Shown piece by piece: positions 45,173 to 52,869 of a stretch of DNA of 64,000 bases. A program made the translations under genes and the position numbers. The notes below the pieces were generated by a model. It was not told the origin of the DNA. It ran no database searches and saw nothing but the letters and a program-made list of their open reading frames with translations. This DNA is from Acidobacteriota bacterium (GTDB lineage Bacteria; Acidobacteriota; Terriglobia; Acidiferrales; UBA7541), in contig QHYH01000097.1 in assembly GCA_003223215.1 (NCBI GenBank), positions 3,562-67,561 on the forward strand, given 5' to 3'. Each line of letters starts with the position of its first letter. Positions within the stretch are counted from its first letter, which is position 1.

Positions 45173-46393
45173 GTGAAGACCAGCGTGAACACGTACAGGA
45201 GAGTCTTCTGGATTGTGCTCGACAGCGTCGGAATCGGCGAATTGCCGGATGCGCCGGATTACGGCGACGTCGGAAGAAATACTCTGGGCCACATCGCGGA
45301 GTCGCGACCCCTGCAAATTCCCAACCTGGTGCGCCTGGGCCTGGCGAATATCGCTCCGCTCGAATCTCAAACCGCCCCGTCGGCTCCCATGGGGGCCTAC
45401 GGCAAAGCAGCAACGCGTTCTCCCGGAAAAGACACCACCACCGGCCATTGGGAGATGGCCGGAGTGTGGCTCGAGCAAGCCTTTCCCGTTTACAAGAACG
45501 GGTTCCCGCGCGAGTTGATCGAAGAGTTCGAGAAACAGATCGGCAGAAAGACCATCGGCAACAAGCCGGCGTCGGGAACGGAAATCATCCAGGAACTGGG
45601 TGAAGAGCATGTCCGGACCAGCAAGCCCATCGTCTACACCTCAGGCGACAGCGTCTTTCAGATTGCCGCGCATGAAGACGTGATTCCCCTCGCTGAACTT
45701 TATCGCATGTGCGAAACGGCGCGGCACTTGCTCGACGGGGAGCACCGCGTCGGGCGCGTAATTGCCCGCCCATTTACGGGAGCCCCGGGGCACTTCATCC
45801 GCACCCCGCGGCGTCACGACTATGCCGTGGATCCGCCCAAGCCGATGCTCCTCGATGTGCTTGCCGAGCGCAAAGTCCGTGTGCTGGGCGTCGGGAAAAT
45901 TCACGACATTTACAACGGGCGCGGCGTAGACGAATACCTCACCAGCAAGGGCAATGCGGACGGCATGGAGAAAGTAACAACCGCCGCGAAAGCGCGCAAA
46001 GACGGGTTGATTTTCTGCAACCTCGTGGATTTCGACATGCTTTACGGCCACCGCAAGGACGTCGAAGGGTTCGCGAAATCGCTGGAAGAGTTTGACCGCA
46101 TGCTCGGTGATTTCCTGCCGCTGCTGAGCCTTTCCGATCTGCTGCTGATCACCGCGGACCACGGCTGTGATCCGGACCCGCGCTGGCCAACTACGGACCA
46201 CTCGCGCGAATATGTTCCTATCCTCGCCTACTCCCCGGAAAGCGGTCGAGGAACAAATCTCGGCGTGCGCGACACACTAGCGGACATGGGCCAAACCATC
46301 GCCGAGAATTTTGGCGGTTCAATTCCCCACGGGAGAAGCTTCCTCCACGCCCTGCGCCCCAAAAATCTGCACGTCGAGACTCCCCACGCCTAA
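45173..46393 (+). CDS. deoB: Phosphopentomutase
   Basis: A 406-residue alkaline-phosphatase-superfamily enzyme interconverting ribose/deoxyribose 1- and 5-phosphate. Motifs are VLDSVGIGELPDA (metal Asp), DTTTGHWEMAG (phospho-Thr), DFDMLYGHRKD and TADHGCDP (metal ligands). The GTG at 45173 with GGAAGG upstream is the probable start. The last dozen residues (after SFLHAL) are beyond the usual family end and are encoded by the hairpin of the IS605-type right end at 46382-46402, so the native stop seems to have been replaced. Confidence 0.95.
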   Translation: MKTSVNTYRRVFWIVLDSVGIGELPDAPDYGDVGRNTLGHIAESRPLQIPNLVRLGLANIAPLESQTAPSAPMGAYGKAATRSPGKDTTTGHWEMAGVWLEQAFPVYKNGFPRELIEEFEKQIGRKTIGNKPASGTEIIQELGEEHVRTSKPIVYTSGDSVFQIAAHEDVIPLAELYRMCETARHLLDGEHRVGRVIARPFTGAPGHFIRTPRRHDYAVDPPKPMLLDVLAERKVRVLGVGKIHDIYNGRGVDEYLTSKGNADGMEKVTTAAKARKDGLIFCNLVDFDMLYGHRKDVEGFAKSLEEFDRMLGDFLPLLSLSDLLLITADHGCDPDPRWPTTDHSREYVPILAYSPESGRGTNLGVRDTLADMGQTIAENFGGSIPHGRSFLHALRPKNLHVETPHA

Positions 46394-46710
46394 AACGCGG
46401 GGGATTCTTTTGGAGTTACTAAGCAGCATTGCTGCTCGTCTCCAGCGATGTTTCCTGCACCACAGGCACATGCTTGAGTTCGCACCCAAGTCTTACTGTG
46501 CCTCCACAGGCGGATACCGAGCGTCCCTCGGCTAAGATTCGCAAACCCTCGACAAAGATATGGACGACAGCGTTTTCGTCCCGCTGGTGTTCCATTCTGC
46601 AATGGGGGCACTTCCAACGGTCTTCGAGTTTGCGTTCTGCGTTCTTCTGATGGCAAACGTTTTCGACATTTCGATCAAACGTTGCACTACGTGGTCAACA
46701 GCTCGGAAAC
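46382..46710 (-). pseudogene. tnpB: tnpB C-terminal remnant with IS605-type right end
   Basis: On the minus strand (about 46667 to 46419) one frame reads VENVCHQKNAERKLEDRW, then KCPHCRMEHQRDENAV (zinc ribbon and the RuvC-III DxN motif), then a tail ending SSNAA and a stop at 46419-46421. Further upstream the homology (RAVDHVVQRLIEMS) continues in another frame, so the gene is broken. The right end is the hairpin CCCCGCG/CGTGGGG at 46382-46402, which overlaps the deoB stop. The N-terminal two thirds are missing. The rest of the gap to 46790 has nothing recognisable. Confidence 0.82.
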
Positions 46711-46790
46711 ATGACCGGTCAGCCGCTAGCCTACCACGCCGAGCAGGAGCTCAAACGGCTTAAGAAAGAACCGTCTCTTGTTTTGTGCCA

Positions 46791-47621
46791 TTAGTTCAAG
46801 CACTTTGGGGATGGCGAGGAGCGCGGGGAATTTTCAGCCGTGCTGTCGCTCGGGGCGTTGGTTGCCCTTTGCGAACGGGCCTTGACGCCGGAGACGACCA
46901 GCTGCAGTCCCCCGCAAAGGGCGAGCAGAGCGATCACGGCACGAAGCCGGTGAGCCGGAATGCGGCGCGAGAGCAGGCAACCCAGGAGCACGCCGGGCAG
47001 CCCGCCAAGAAGCAACGGAAAAAGCACAGACGAGCTGATCGAGCCTATGGCCCAGTGGAAAATACCGCCGATCACTGCCAATACCAGGCCGAAAAGCAGG
47101 TCCGTGCCGACGACTTGCGAAGGCGTCATTTCCGAGTAATTGAGAAGCAGCACCGTGCCGAGCGCGCCGGCTCCGGCGGAAGAGAAACCTGATTCGACGC
47201 CGATAGGAAAAGCAAGCCAGGGCAGCCATTGGGAATTCCTGTAAATGAATTCGGGCTTGCGTGCGCGCGGCGCAAAATGAAGAGCTGCAGTGAGAGCCAA
47301 CACGACTCCGAGAAGGATGACGACGGTCGAGTTGCCGCCGCGGGCGGTCACAAAGCGAAGCACCAAGGTTCCCGACAAAAGGCCCGGAACCGCGCCGCGC
47401 AGCAGCAGCCAGAAATACCGCGAGTGAATCTGGCGGCTGAAGAGATAGAAAGGGGCGGCAACCAAACGCACAAACCCCGCGAACACAAAGGCAGTGCCGA
47501 CAGCTTCCCCGGCAGGAAGACCCGCAAAAAGCAGGAGAGCGGGCACGGTGAAACTTCCGCCGCCGATTCCGGTAAGTCCGACGGCGAGCGCAATAACGAA
47601 TCCGATCAGAAGTTGCGTCAT
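46791..47621 (-). CDS. TauE/SafE-type sulfite or organosulfonate exporter/permease
   Basis: A 276-residue membrane protein with about 8 helices. The N-terminal GFVIALAVGLTGIGGGSFTVPALLL and the second-half GVESGFSSAGAGALGTVLLLNY are the paired glycine-rich motifs of the family. The ATG at 47621 overlaps the cysH stop (ATGA), and it is the last gene of the cys operon. It therefore probably moves sulfate or sulfite, or exports excess sulfite, for the pathway. Confidence 0.88.
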   Translation of the reverse strand: MTQLLIGFVIALAVGLTGIGGGSFTVPALLLFAGLPAGEAVGTAFVFAGFVRLVAAPFYLFSRQIHSRYFWLLLRGAVPGLLSGTLVLRFVTARGGNSTVVILLGVVLALTAALHFAPRARKPEFIYRNSQWLPWLAFPIGVESGFSSAGAGALGTVLLLNYSEMTPSQVVGTDLLFGLVLAVIGGIFHWAIGSISSSVLFPLLLGGLPGVLLGCLLSRRIPAHRLRAVIALLALCGGLQLVVSGVKARSQRATNAPSDSTAENSPRSSPSPKCLN

Positions 47622-48325
47622 TCCGCACGCTCCGAAAAAGTGTGAATGCCGCATTCCAGCTTGCGACCGCCCCAGCGCCCCGAGCGCGCGTTGGCCGGAT
47701 CAGCGGGAAGCGCCGTGCAAGGCTCGCAGCCGATGCTGGGATAGCCGGCGTCGTAAAGCTGCAGATAAGCTAGACGGTGACCGCCGGTGTATTCCCAAAC
47801 TTGTGCCCAAGCCCAATCGGCGAGCGGGCTGACCTTGAGCAAAGTCTTGCCGCTCGGAAGACGATGATGCTCAATCTTTTTTAGATTTGCGCGCGTGGGC
47901 GATTGCTCGCGGCGCAGACCGGTGAACCAAATGTCAAAAGGCTCCAGCGCCTTCATGAGCGGCGCGACTTTGCGAAGCTGACAACACGCCGTAGGGTCCG
48001 ATTGATACAGCAAGCCGCGCTCCGCTTCCTGCTGCGCCACGGTTTTTTCCGGGAGAACGCTTACCAAGTTCAGGTTCCACTCCGCGGCCAGGCGGTCGCG
48101 GAACTCGCAGGTGGCGGCGAAGTGGTAGCCCGTCTCTAGAAAAAGCACCGGGATCTGCGGCAGGCGCTTCCGTAGAAGATCGAGCACGATGACGTCCTCT
48201 GCTTGAAAACTGCACGTGAGACAGGCGCGCGCGGCTTGCGAATCAGCCAGAACCACATCCAGAAACTGCTCGATGTTCAAAGCTTCGCTCTGTTGCGAGG
48301 AGAAAGTGTTGAAAGCCACGTTCAT
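47618..48325 (-). CDS. cysH: Adenylyl-sulfate (APS) reductase, CysH family
   Basis: A 235-residue protein of the PAPS/APS reductase family. LTCSFQAEDVIVLDLL is the nucleotide-binding PP-loop region, and GLRREQSPTRA is the conserved substrate loop. A Cys-Cys pair (about 114-115, CCQLRKV) and a later CxxC (CEPC) are the four ligands of the [4Fe-4S] cluster that marks APS-type rather than PAPS-type enzymes. The C-terminal LECGIH holds the catalytic Cys. It reduces activated sulfate to sulfite with thioredoxin. The ATG at 48325 lies next to the cysN stop, with AAAGGA upstream. Confidence 0.93.
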   Translation of the reverse strand: MNVAFNTFSSQQSEALNIEQFLDVVLADSQAARACLTCSFQAEDVIVLDLLRKRLPQIPVLFLETGYHFAATCEFRDRLAAEWNLNLVSVLPEKTVAQQEAERGLLYQSDPTACCQLRKVAPLMKALEPFDIWFTGLRREQSPTRANLKKIEHHRLPSGKTLLKVSPLADWAWAQVWEYTGGHRLAYLQLYDAGYPSIGCEPCTALPADPANARSGRWGGRKLECGIHTFSERAE

Positions 48326-48326
48326 T

Positions 48327-50087
48327 TCAAAATTCCTTTCCGGCCGGCTTGTGTTCTGGAGAAAGGCGCAGTTTTCCGGCAAAGCTCAGCGTGTCTTGGA
48401 TGAGTTGCGCACCATTGGTTTCTGCGTCTTGCTTTACCGCGGCCGGGATTTCTGTTGCCTTGAAAATGTCCTCGAGAGGAAGCTCGGGCAGGTCTTCCGG
48501 CGCTAGCGTTGTATTCGTGCAAAGCACGACCAGGCCCGCGGCGTAGAGCGCAGTCAGGAACCCTGCGAGCACCGGCGAAGCCACGCCGGAGCCATCCACA
48601 ACGACGGACTCGAAACCGCCTTGAAACAGTGCCCGCTCGAGCGACTTTGCCAGCGACAGGCGGTCGCCGAGCAGCAGAATCCCTGGCTTGTGGCCGTGAC
48701 GGAGGTGCCTTTCTTGCGCCGTGAGGTCTCCGGGTGCGGCCACACGCGTAGCGGGGTTCCGCTCCTCGAGGCTCGTCGTGTCCGCGACAAACGTTTCGCG
48801 GACCATGCCGGCTCCCACGGTGGCGTTCGAGAATGGATCAATCAGAATGAAGCTGCCGGTAGCACGGCTCGTGGTGTAAGCGTCAAGAAAAAGCGGCTGA
48901 CTCGTCTCGACCTCCACTTCCGCGATACCGTTCATTTCCAGTCGTTCGGCGGGCTCGTGTTCGAAGCTGTTCACGTTGACGCGATGAAGAATCCGGCGAA
49001 CGCAGGCCTTGACCGATCGCGTAGTCTGTTTCAAAAGAAGCGGCTTTTCGATCCAAAGCGGATCCACGTGAAGCCAGACCACCGCGGCGGAAAAGTTGCG
49101 CGAGACCGCGGGAAGACTCGACGGAGAAACCAACATGTCCCCGCGACTCAAATCGATTTCGTTTTCGAGCTGCACAGCGATCGACTGTGGCGCAAACGCC
49201 TGTTCCCGGTCGCCGTCAAACCCGACAATCCTTTTGACACGCGTTTCCTGGTGGGACGGGAGCGCCACAAGCGCATCCCCCGGACGCAGCGAGCCGCTCG
49301 CCAATTGCCCCGCAAATCCGCGAAAGTGAGAATCCGGCCGAATGACGTACTGAATGGGAAAGCGCACGCGATCGAGCGAGCGAATTTGGCGAAACTCCAC
49401 CGTTTCGAGATGGCCTAAAAGAGTCGGTCCCGAATACCACGGCATGTTTTCGCTAGCGCTGACGATGTTGTCGCCCGCCAGCGCGCTAATCGGAATGCAC
49501 TCGACCAAAGGGATGCCCAATTGTGCAGCGAGCGCCAGGAAATCGCGTTGTAAACGGATGAAAACATCTTCGCGGTAACCCACGAGGTCCATTTTGTTGA
49601 TCGCCGCAACAACCGAGCGAATCCCCAGAAGGGAGGCGATGTACGCATGGCGGTTCGTCTGGGTAAGCAGGCCCTTGGTGGCGTCGACCAGGATGATCGC
49701 CAGGTCCGCCGTGGAAGCGCCCGTGGCCATGTTGCGTGTGTACTGTTCGTGGCCCGGCGTGTCAGCAATAATGAATTTGCGGCGGGAGGTGCTGAAGTAA
49801 CGATAGGCAACGTCTATGGTGATGCCCTGCTCGCGCTCAGCGCGCAAACCGTCGGTCAGCAGAGAGAAATCGAAAGCGCCGCCGGAGCGGTTAATTTTGC
49901 TCTTTTGCACCGAGGCGACGTGATCTTCATAGACGGCCTTCGCATCATGCAGCAGGCGGCCGATCAGCGTGGACTTGCCGTCGTCCACGCTGCCGGCGGT
50001 GGTAAAGCGCAATAGATCTTTGCGCAAGTCGCCGTCAAGAAACGCCGCAAGGCTTTCCGACCGTTTAGAAGCGGCAAACGTCAGCAT
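48327..50087 (-). CDS. cysN: Sulfate adenylyltransferase large subunit CysN with degenerate APS kinase domain
   Basis: A 586-residue protein. Residues about 20-450 are CysN: the GTPase motifs GSVDDGKSTLIGRLL, DTPGHEQYTRNM and NKMDLV, then the two beta-barrel domains. Residues about 459-560 align with a CysC (APS kinase) domain, but the expected P-loop GLSGAGKST reads LLGDRLSLAKS, and other kinase motifs are missing. With CysD it makes APS from ATP and sulfate, driven by GTP. The tail is probably structural. ATG at 50087 overlaps the cysD stop (TGATG). Confidence 0.94.
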   Translation of the reverse strand: MLTFAASKRSESLAAFLDGDLRKDLLRFTTAGSVDDGKSTLIGRLLHDAKAVYEDHVASVQKSKINRSGGAFDFSLLTDGLRAEREQGITIDVAYRYFSTSRRKFIIADTPGHEQYTRNMATGASTADLAIILVDATKGLLTQTNRHAYIASLLGIRSVVAAINKMDLVGYREDVFIRLQRDFLALAAQLGIPLVECIPISALAGDNIVSASENMPWYSGPTLLGHLETVEFRQIRSLDRVRFPIQYVIRPDSHFRGFAGQLASGSLRPGDALVALPSHQETRVKRIVGFDGDREQAFAPQSIAVQLENEIDLSRGDMLVSPSSLPAVSRNFSAAVVWLHVDPLWIEKPLLLKQTTRSVKACVRRILHRVNVNSFEHEPAERLEMNGIAEVEVETSQPLFLDAYTTSRATGSFILIDPFSNATVGAGMVRETFVADTTSLEERNPATRVAAPGDLTAQERHLRHGHKPGILLLGDRLSLAKSLERALFQGGFESVVVDGSGVASPVLAGFLTALYAAGLVVLCTNTTLAPEDLPELPLEDIFKATEIPAAVKQDAETNGAQLIQDTLSFAGKLRLSPEHKPAGKEF

Positions 50088-51064
50088 CAGAAATAGCCCT
50101 CGCGTTTCTTCAATTCCATCGATCCTTCCTCGTCGTGGTCGATGGCGCGGTTCTCGCGTTCGGACCGTCGGAAGGAGATCATCTCTTCAATAATCTTTGG
50201 AACGGTATCCGCCTCGGAGCGAATCGCGCCTGTGCACGGAATGCACCCGAGCGAGCGCATGCGGCACTTGATCCATTGAACTTTTTCGCCAGGCAAAAGT
50301 TCGTCGCGAGAGTAGATCAGCACGATCGTGCGGTTGCGCACGACCGCCTGGCGTTCGCGCGCGTAATAAAGCGGAACGATGGGGATCTTTTCCGCGTGGA
50401 TGTAGAGCCAAACGTCGAGTTCCGTCCAGTTGGACAGCGGAAAAACGCGAATGCTTTCCGATCTTTCGATGCGCGAGTTGAAAAGATTCCAAAGCTCCGG
50501 GCGCTGGTTTTTGGGATCCCATTGGCCCTGCGAATCGCGAAAAGAATAAATGCGCTCCTTGGCGCGGGATTTTTCTTCATCACGCCGCGCGCCGCCGAAA
50601 GCGGCGTTGAACCCTCCGGCAGAAAGCGCATCGAGCAAAGCTTTCGTTTTCAACAAGCCGCAGCATCTCTGCGTGCCGAGCGCAAAAGGATTGGCGCCGC
50701 GCGCGAGCGCCTCGCGGTTTTGATGCACGATGAGCTCCGCGCCGATTTCACGCGTGTAGGAATCGCGAAACTCGATCATTTCAGGGAATTTGTAACTGGT
50801 GTCGATGTGCAGCAGCGGAAAGGGAATTTTCCCCGGGTAAAAGGCTTTTTGCGCCAAGCGCAGCATGACCGAGGAATCTTTGCCGACCGAATATAGCATG
50901 ACGGGCCGGGAAAATTCCGCGGCAGCTTCGCGCAGGATAAAGATGCTTTCATCTTCGAGGGTCGCAAGATCGCCGAGACGGCCCTCCAGCGCAGTCGGAA
51001 AGAAAGTTTCGGAAAGTTCCGGTATCAGCGTTTCCTCTGGCAGCCGCAGCGCTCGAACAGTCAT
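50087..51064 (-). CDS. cysD: Sulfate adenylyltransferase small subunit CysD
   Basis: A 325-residue PP-loop ATP pyrophosphatase: [36 protein letters not shown] and [15 protein letters not shown] are diagnostic. It adenylates sulfate with CysN. The preferred start is the ATG at 51064, with GGAAGGGAC about 7-15 bases upstream. An in-frame TTG at 51142 would extend it into the leader terminator, so that longer form is rejected. It is the first gene of cysD-cysN-cysH-tauE and follows a structured leader with an intrinsic terminator. Confidence 0.96.
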   Translation of the reverse strand: MTVRALRLPEETLIPELSETFFPTALEGRLGDLATLEDESIFILREAAAEFSRPVMLYSVGKDSSVMLRLAQKAFYPGKIPFPLLHIDTSYKFPEMIEFRDSYTREIGAELIVHQNREALARGANPFALGTQRCCGLLKTKALLDALSAGGFNAAFGGARRDEEKSRAKERIYSFRDSQGQWDPKNQRPELWNLFNSRIERSESIRVFPLSNWTELDVWLYIHAEKIPIVPLYYARERQAVVRNRTIVLIYSRDELLPGEKVQWIKCRMRSLGCIPCTGAIRSEADTVPKIIEEMISFRRSERENRAIDHDEEGSMELKKREGYF

Positions 51065-51105
51065 ATCCTGGGTCCCTTCCCGGAAAAATGTCCCCAAAAG
51101 ACACA

Positions 51106-51139
51106 AAACCCACCTGCCAGCTCTCCTGGCGGTGGGTTT
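51106..51139 (-). terminator. Terminator in the cys leader
   Basis: Stem AAACCCACC/GGTGGGTTT plus GCCAG/CTGGC with one bulged base and a 5-nt loop. On the minus strand it is followed by TGTGTCTTTT. It lies about 40 bases ahead of cysD, inside the transcript, as expected of an attenuator. Confidence 0.8.
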
Positions 51140-51167
51140 CAAAACTCAATCGGCTAGATGTTTGTAC

Positions 51168-51257
51168 CTAGACCGCTTGCCTCCCTGCGCCAGAAGACAC
51201 TCCCGCACAACAACAGCCGCTTGCGCGATTCTGGCGAAGTTGGCTCGCGTAACTCAC
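51168..51257 (-). CDS. Cys-operon leader peptide with three consecutive Cys codons
   Basis: A 29-codon frame starting with GTG at 51257 and ending at TAG (51168-51170). Codons 15-17 are TGT TGT TGT (51207-51215). The GTG lies 8 bases downstream of the -10 box, so it is probably at or next to the transcript's 5' end, making the peptide leaderless. The sequence is low complexity, and the three Cys residues are the only striking part. Leaderless polycysteine peptides controlling sulfur genes are known from mycobacteria; the analogy is mine. It is too short to be proven by sequence alone. Confidence 0.6.
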   Translation of the reverse strand: MSYASQLRQNRASGCCCAGVSSGAGRQAV

Positions 51258-51264
51258 GGTTAAC

Positions 51265-51293
51265 AGTGTACCCTGCATGCCCTATAGATGCAA
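51265..51293 (-). promoter_or_regulatory. Promoter of the cys operon
   Basis: On the minus strand TTGCAT (51288-51293), a 17-nt spacer and TACACT (51265-51270). The predicted start is 51257-51258. Confidence 0.65.
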
Positions 51294-51726
51294 CCCGGCC
51301 AAGCAACGATACTTTTTCTGCATGCTATCGGTTTTTTGCAAGCTGGGGTGGCCTGAAGCGACATCCCAGCTTTCCCCTCCAAATGACTCTTCGCCGCAAC
51401 ACAGACCGTTCCGCAACGGCCCTCGCGAGATGGTGGTGTCACGGAGGGAGGCGGTCAGACCGCAGGCGCGGACCTGACGCTCCAGCGGGAAACGGGCACA
51501 CCAAAGCGGCTCAGACGATGGCCTTAACGTGCACGACCGGCTCTCGGGGAGAAAACCCGGGGTCGGCCGGGGCGCTGGCAGTCTTCCAGGCCGGCTCGTG
51601 AGCACGATCTTGTACGGTCTTTTTTGCGAGGCAAATCGCTGCCCTCCCAGCAACCGCATGGCAAGGAAGGGCTGTTGACGGCAAATAATATATTTATGGA
51701 AAAGAGCCCTTAGTCTGGGGCCGTCG
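51294..51726. other. Intergenic region between the cys promoter and the VWFA gene
   Basis: About 430 bases with no gene that I can support. An imperfect hairpin (AGCTGGG near 51339 / CCCAGCT near 51365) and an AT-rich patch near 51685 are the only visible structures. Confidence 0.45.
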
Positions 51727-52869
51727 TCACTTGCCGGAGGCGGTGTTATCGAGCGGGGCGTAGTAGCCGTTGCGCGTGCGGGCAACCAGCTTGCCTCGGC
51801 CACGCGGTGGAGTCACTTCGACGGTCACGCTGCGGAAAGTGCCGTCGCGCCGGGTATTCGTGGGATAGTAGGCCAGCGTGTACTGGTTGCGGATGTCATG
51901 CGCCACTTGCTGGCAAATGTTGTGCACGTCTTCGACGTTCTCCGGGAAATACGAAACGCCGCCTGAAGCTCTAGCGATATCTTCCAGCGCCCGCCTGGCC
52001 TTCTTGGCGCTTTTCTTGCTTTCCTGGCTCAGCAACCCGATGGTGTAAATCACCGTGTCCGTCTTCTGAATTTCGTGGATGGTTTTCTCCAGTGTAAAAT
52101 GACTGGAATTATCTTCCCCGTCGGTGACAATCAGCAGCACATGCTTGTCGCGGCCGGCCTTTTTCAGGTGATCGATCGAACCGACGATGGCGTCGTAAAG
52201 CGCGGTGCTGCCGCGTGAATCAATGCGCTCCAGCGCTTCTTTCAGCTCCGGAACGCTGCTGGTGAAGTCCTTGTCCAGGTCGAGATAGAAGTCGTCATTG
52301 AAATTCACGACGAATACTTCATCCTGCGGATTGCTGGCCTGGACGAGAGTGAGCGCGGCTTCATTCACCTTGGGCCGCTTGTCGCGCATGCTGCCGCTGT
52401 TGTCAATCACCAGTCCCATACTGACGGGCACGTCTTCGCGTTTGAACAGAGAAAGTTTCTGCTCAATCTTGTCCTCGAAAACTCGGAAATTCTGCGCTGT
52501 CAAGCCGTCCGCAAAACGCTGACGGTCATCCAGCACGGTCGTGTGCAGAACAACCAGGTTCACCCTGCTAACGATGGTCGCGCCCTGCTTTTCAGTAGTG
52601 TTCTGGCCGGGCGGAGGAGGAACTGGATTCGCTACGGGAATCTGCGCGCGGACAGCCGGCGCGCAGAACATGCCTAGAGACAAAAACACGCCAAGAAGGA
52701 ACGCCGCGGCGCCTGGAAGATGGCGAGCGTAACTAATGGCTGGGAGCGTAATACCCCGTCTTGGCGAAGACAGTGAGCGGGGGGAGCCCTCTTGGGGCGC
52801 GCAATTTGATCTTGATCTTCCGCCACCTCGCGTCGTGCGCTTTGTTGCTTGGTCGATAGCCGAGCACAT
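51727..52869 (-). CDS. Secreted VWFA-domain protein (acidobacterial VWFA-related family)
   Basis: The C-terminal 300 residues are a von Willebrand factor A domain with the MIDAS motif DNSGSM, followed by SRGSTALYDAI and IVTDGEDN. The N-terminal secretion signal ends near AVRAQ. The sequence ends YYAPLDN, like the neighbour. The start is unclear: the ATG at 52869 is the only standard in-frame start nearby, but it would add about 55 residues overlapping the upstream gene before the signal peptide. Tandem with 52733-53875, so a duplication or partner pair. Such proteins are widespread and uncharacterised in Acidobacteriota. Confidence 0.8.
   Translation of the reverse strand: MCSAIDQATKRTTRGGGRSRSNCAPQEGSPRSLSSPRRGITLPAISYARHLPGAAAFLLGVFLSLGMFCAPAVRAQIPVANPVPPPPGQNTTEKQGATIVSRVNLVVLHTTVLDDRQRFADGLTAQNFRVFEDKIEQKLSLFKREDVPVSMGLVIDNSGSMRDKRPKVNEAALTLVQASNPQDEVFVVNFNDDFYLDLDKDFTSSVPELKEALERIDSRGSTALYDAIVGSIDHLKKAGRDKHVLLIVTDGEDNSSHFTLEKTIHEIQKTDTVIYTIGLLSQESKKSAKKARRALEDIARASGGVSYFPENVEDVHNICQQVAHDIRNQYTLAYYPTNTRRDGTFRSVTVEVTPPRGRGKLVARTRNGYYAPLDNTASGK

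Larger units (their letters stand above)
51065..51258 (-). promoter_or_regulatory. Structured leader of the cys operon: candidate cysteine attenuator
   Basis: The leader of about 195 nt contains three mutually exclusive pairings on the minus strand. Segment 1 (51229-51236, CGCCAGAA) pairs with segment 2 (51188-51195, TTCTGGCG). An inner stem pairs 51221-51227 with 51204-51210. Segment 2 can instead pair with segment 3 (51124-51131, CGCCAGGA, one G-U) inside the terminator's 5' arm. Segments 3 and 4 form the terminator (51106-51139). A side hairpin is at 51151-51175. The Cys codons of the leader peptide (51207-51215) lie in the inner stem, so a ribosome stalled there would open 1:2 and favour 2:3, the antiterminator. 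Confidence 0.7.

Noticed and set aside
48327-48712. Active APS kinase (CysC) activity in the CysN fusion
   Set aside because: The P-loop is lost, so only a structural or regulatory role is supportable.
51146-51208. A second short frame (GTG at 51208, 20 codons, one Cys codon) ending 6 bases before the cys terminator
   Set aside because: It overlaps the 29-codon polycysteine frame in another phase, has no ribosome site and starts inside the inner stem. The frame starting at the transcript 5' end explains the structure better.
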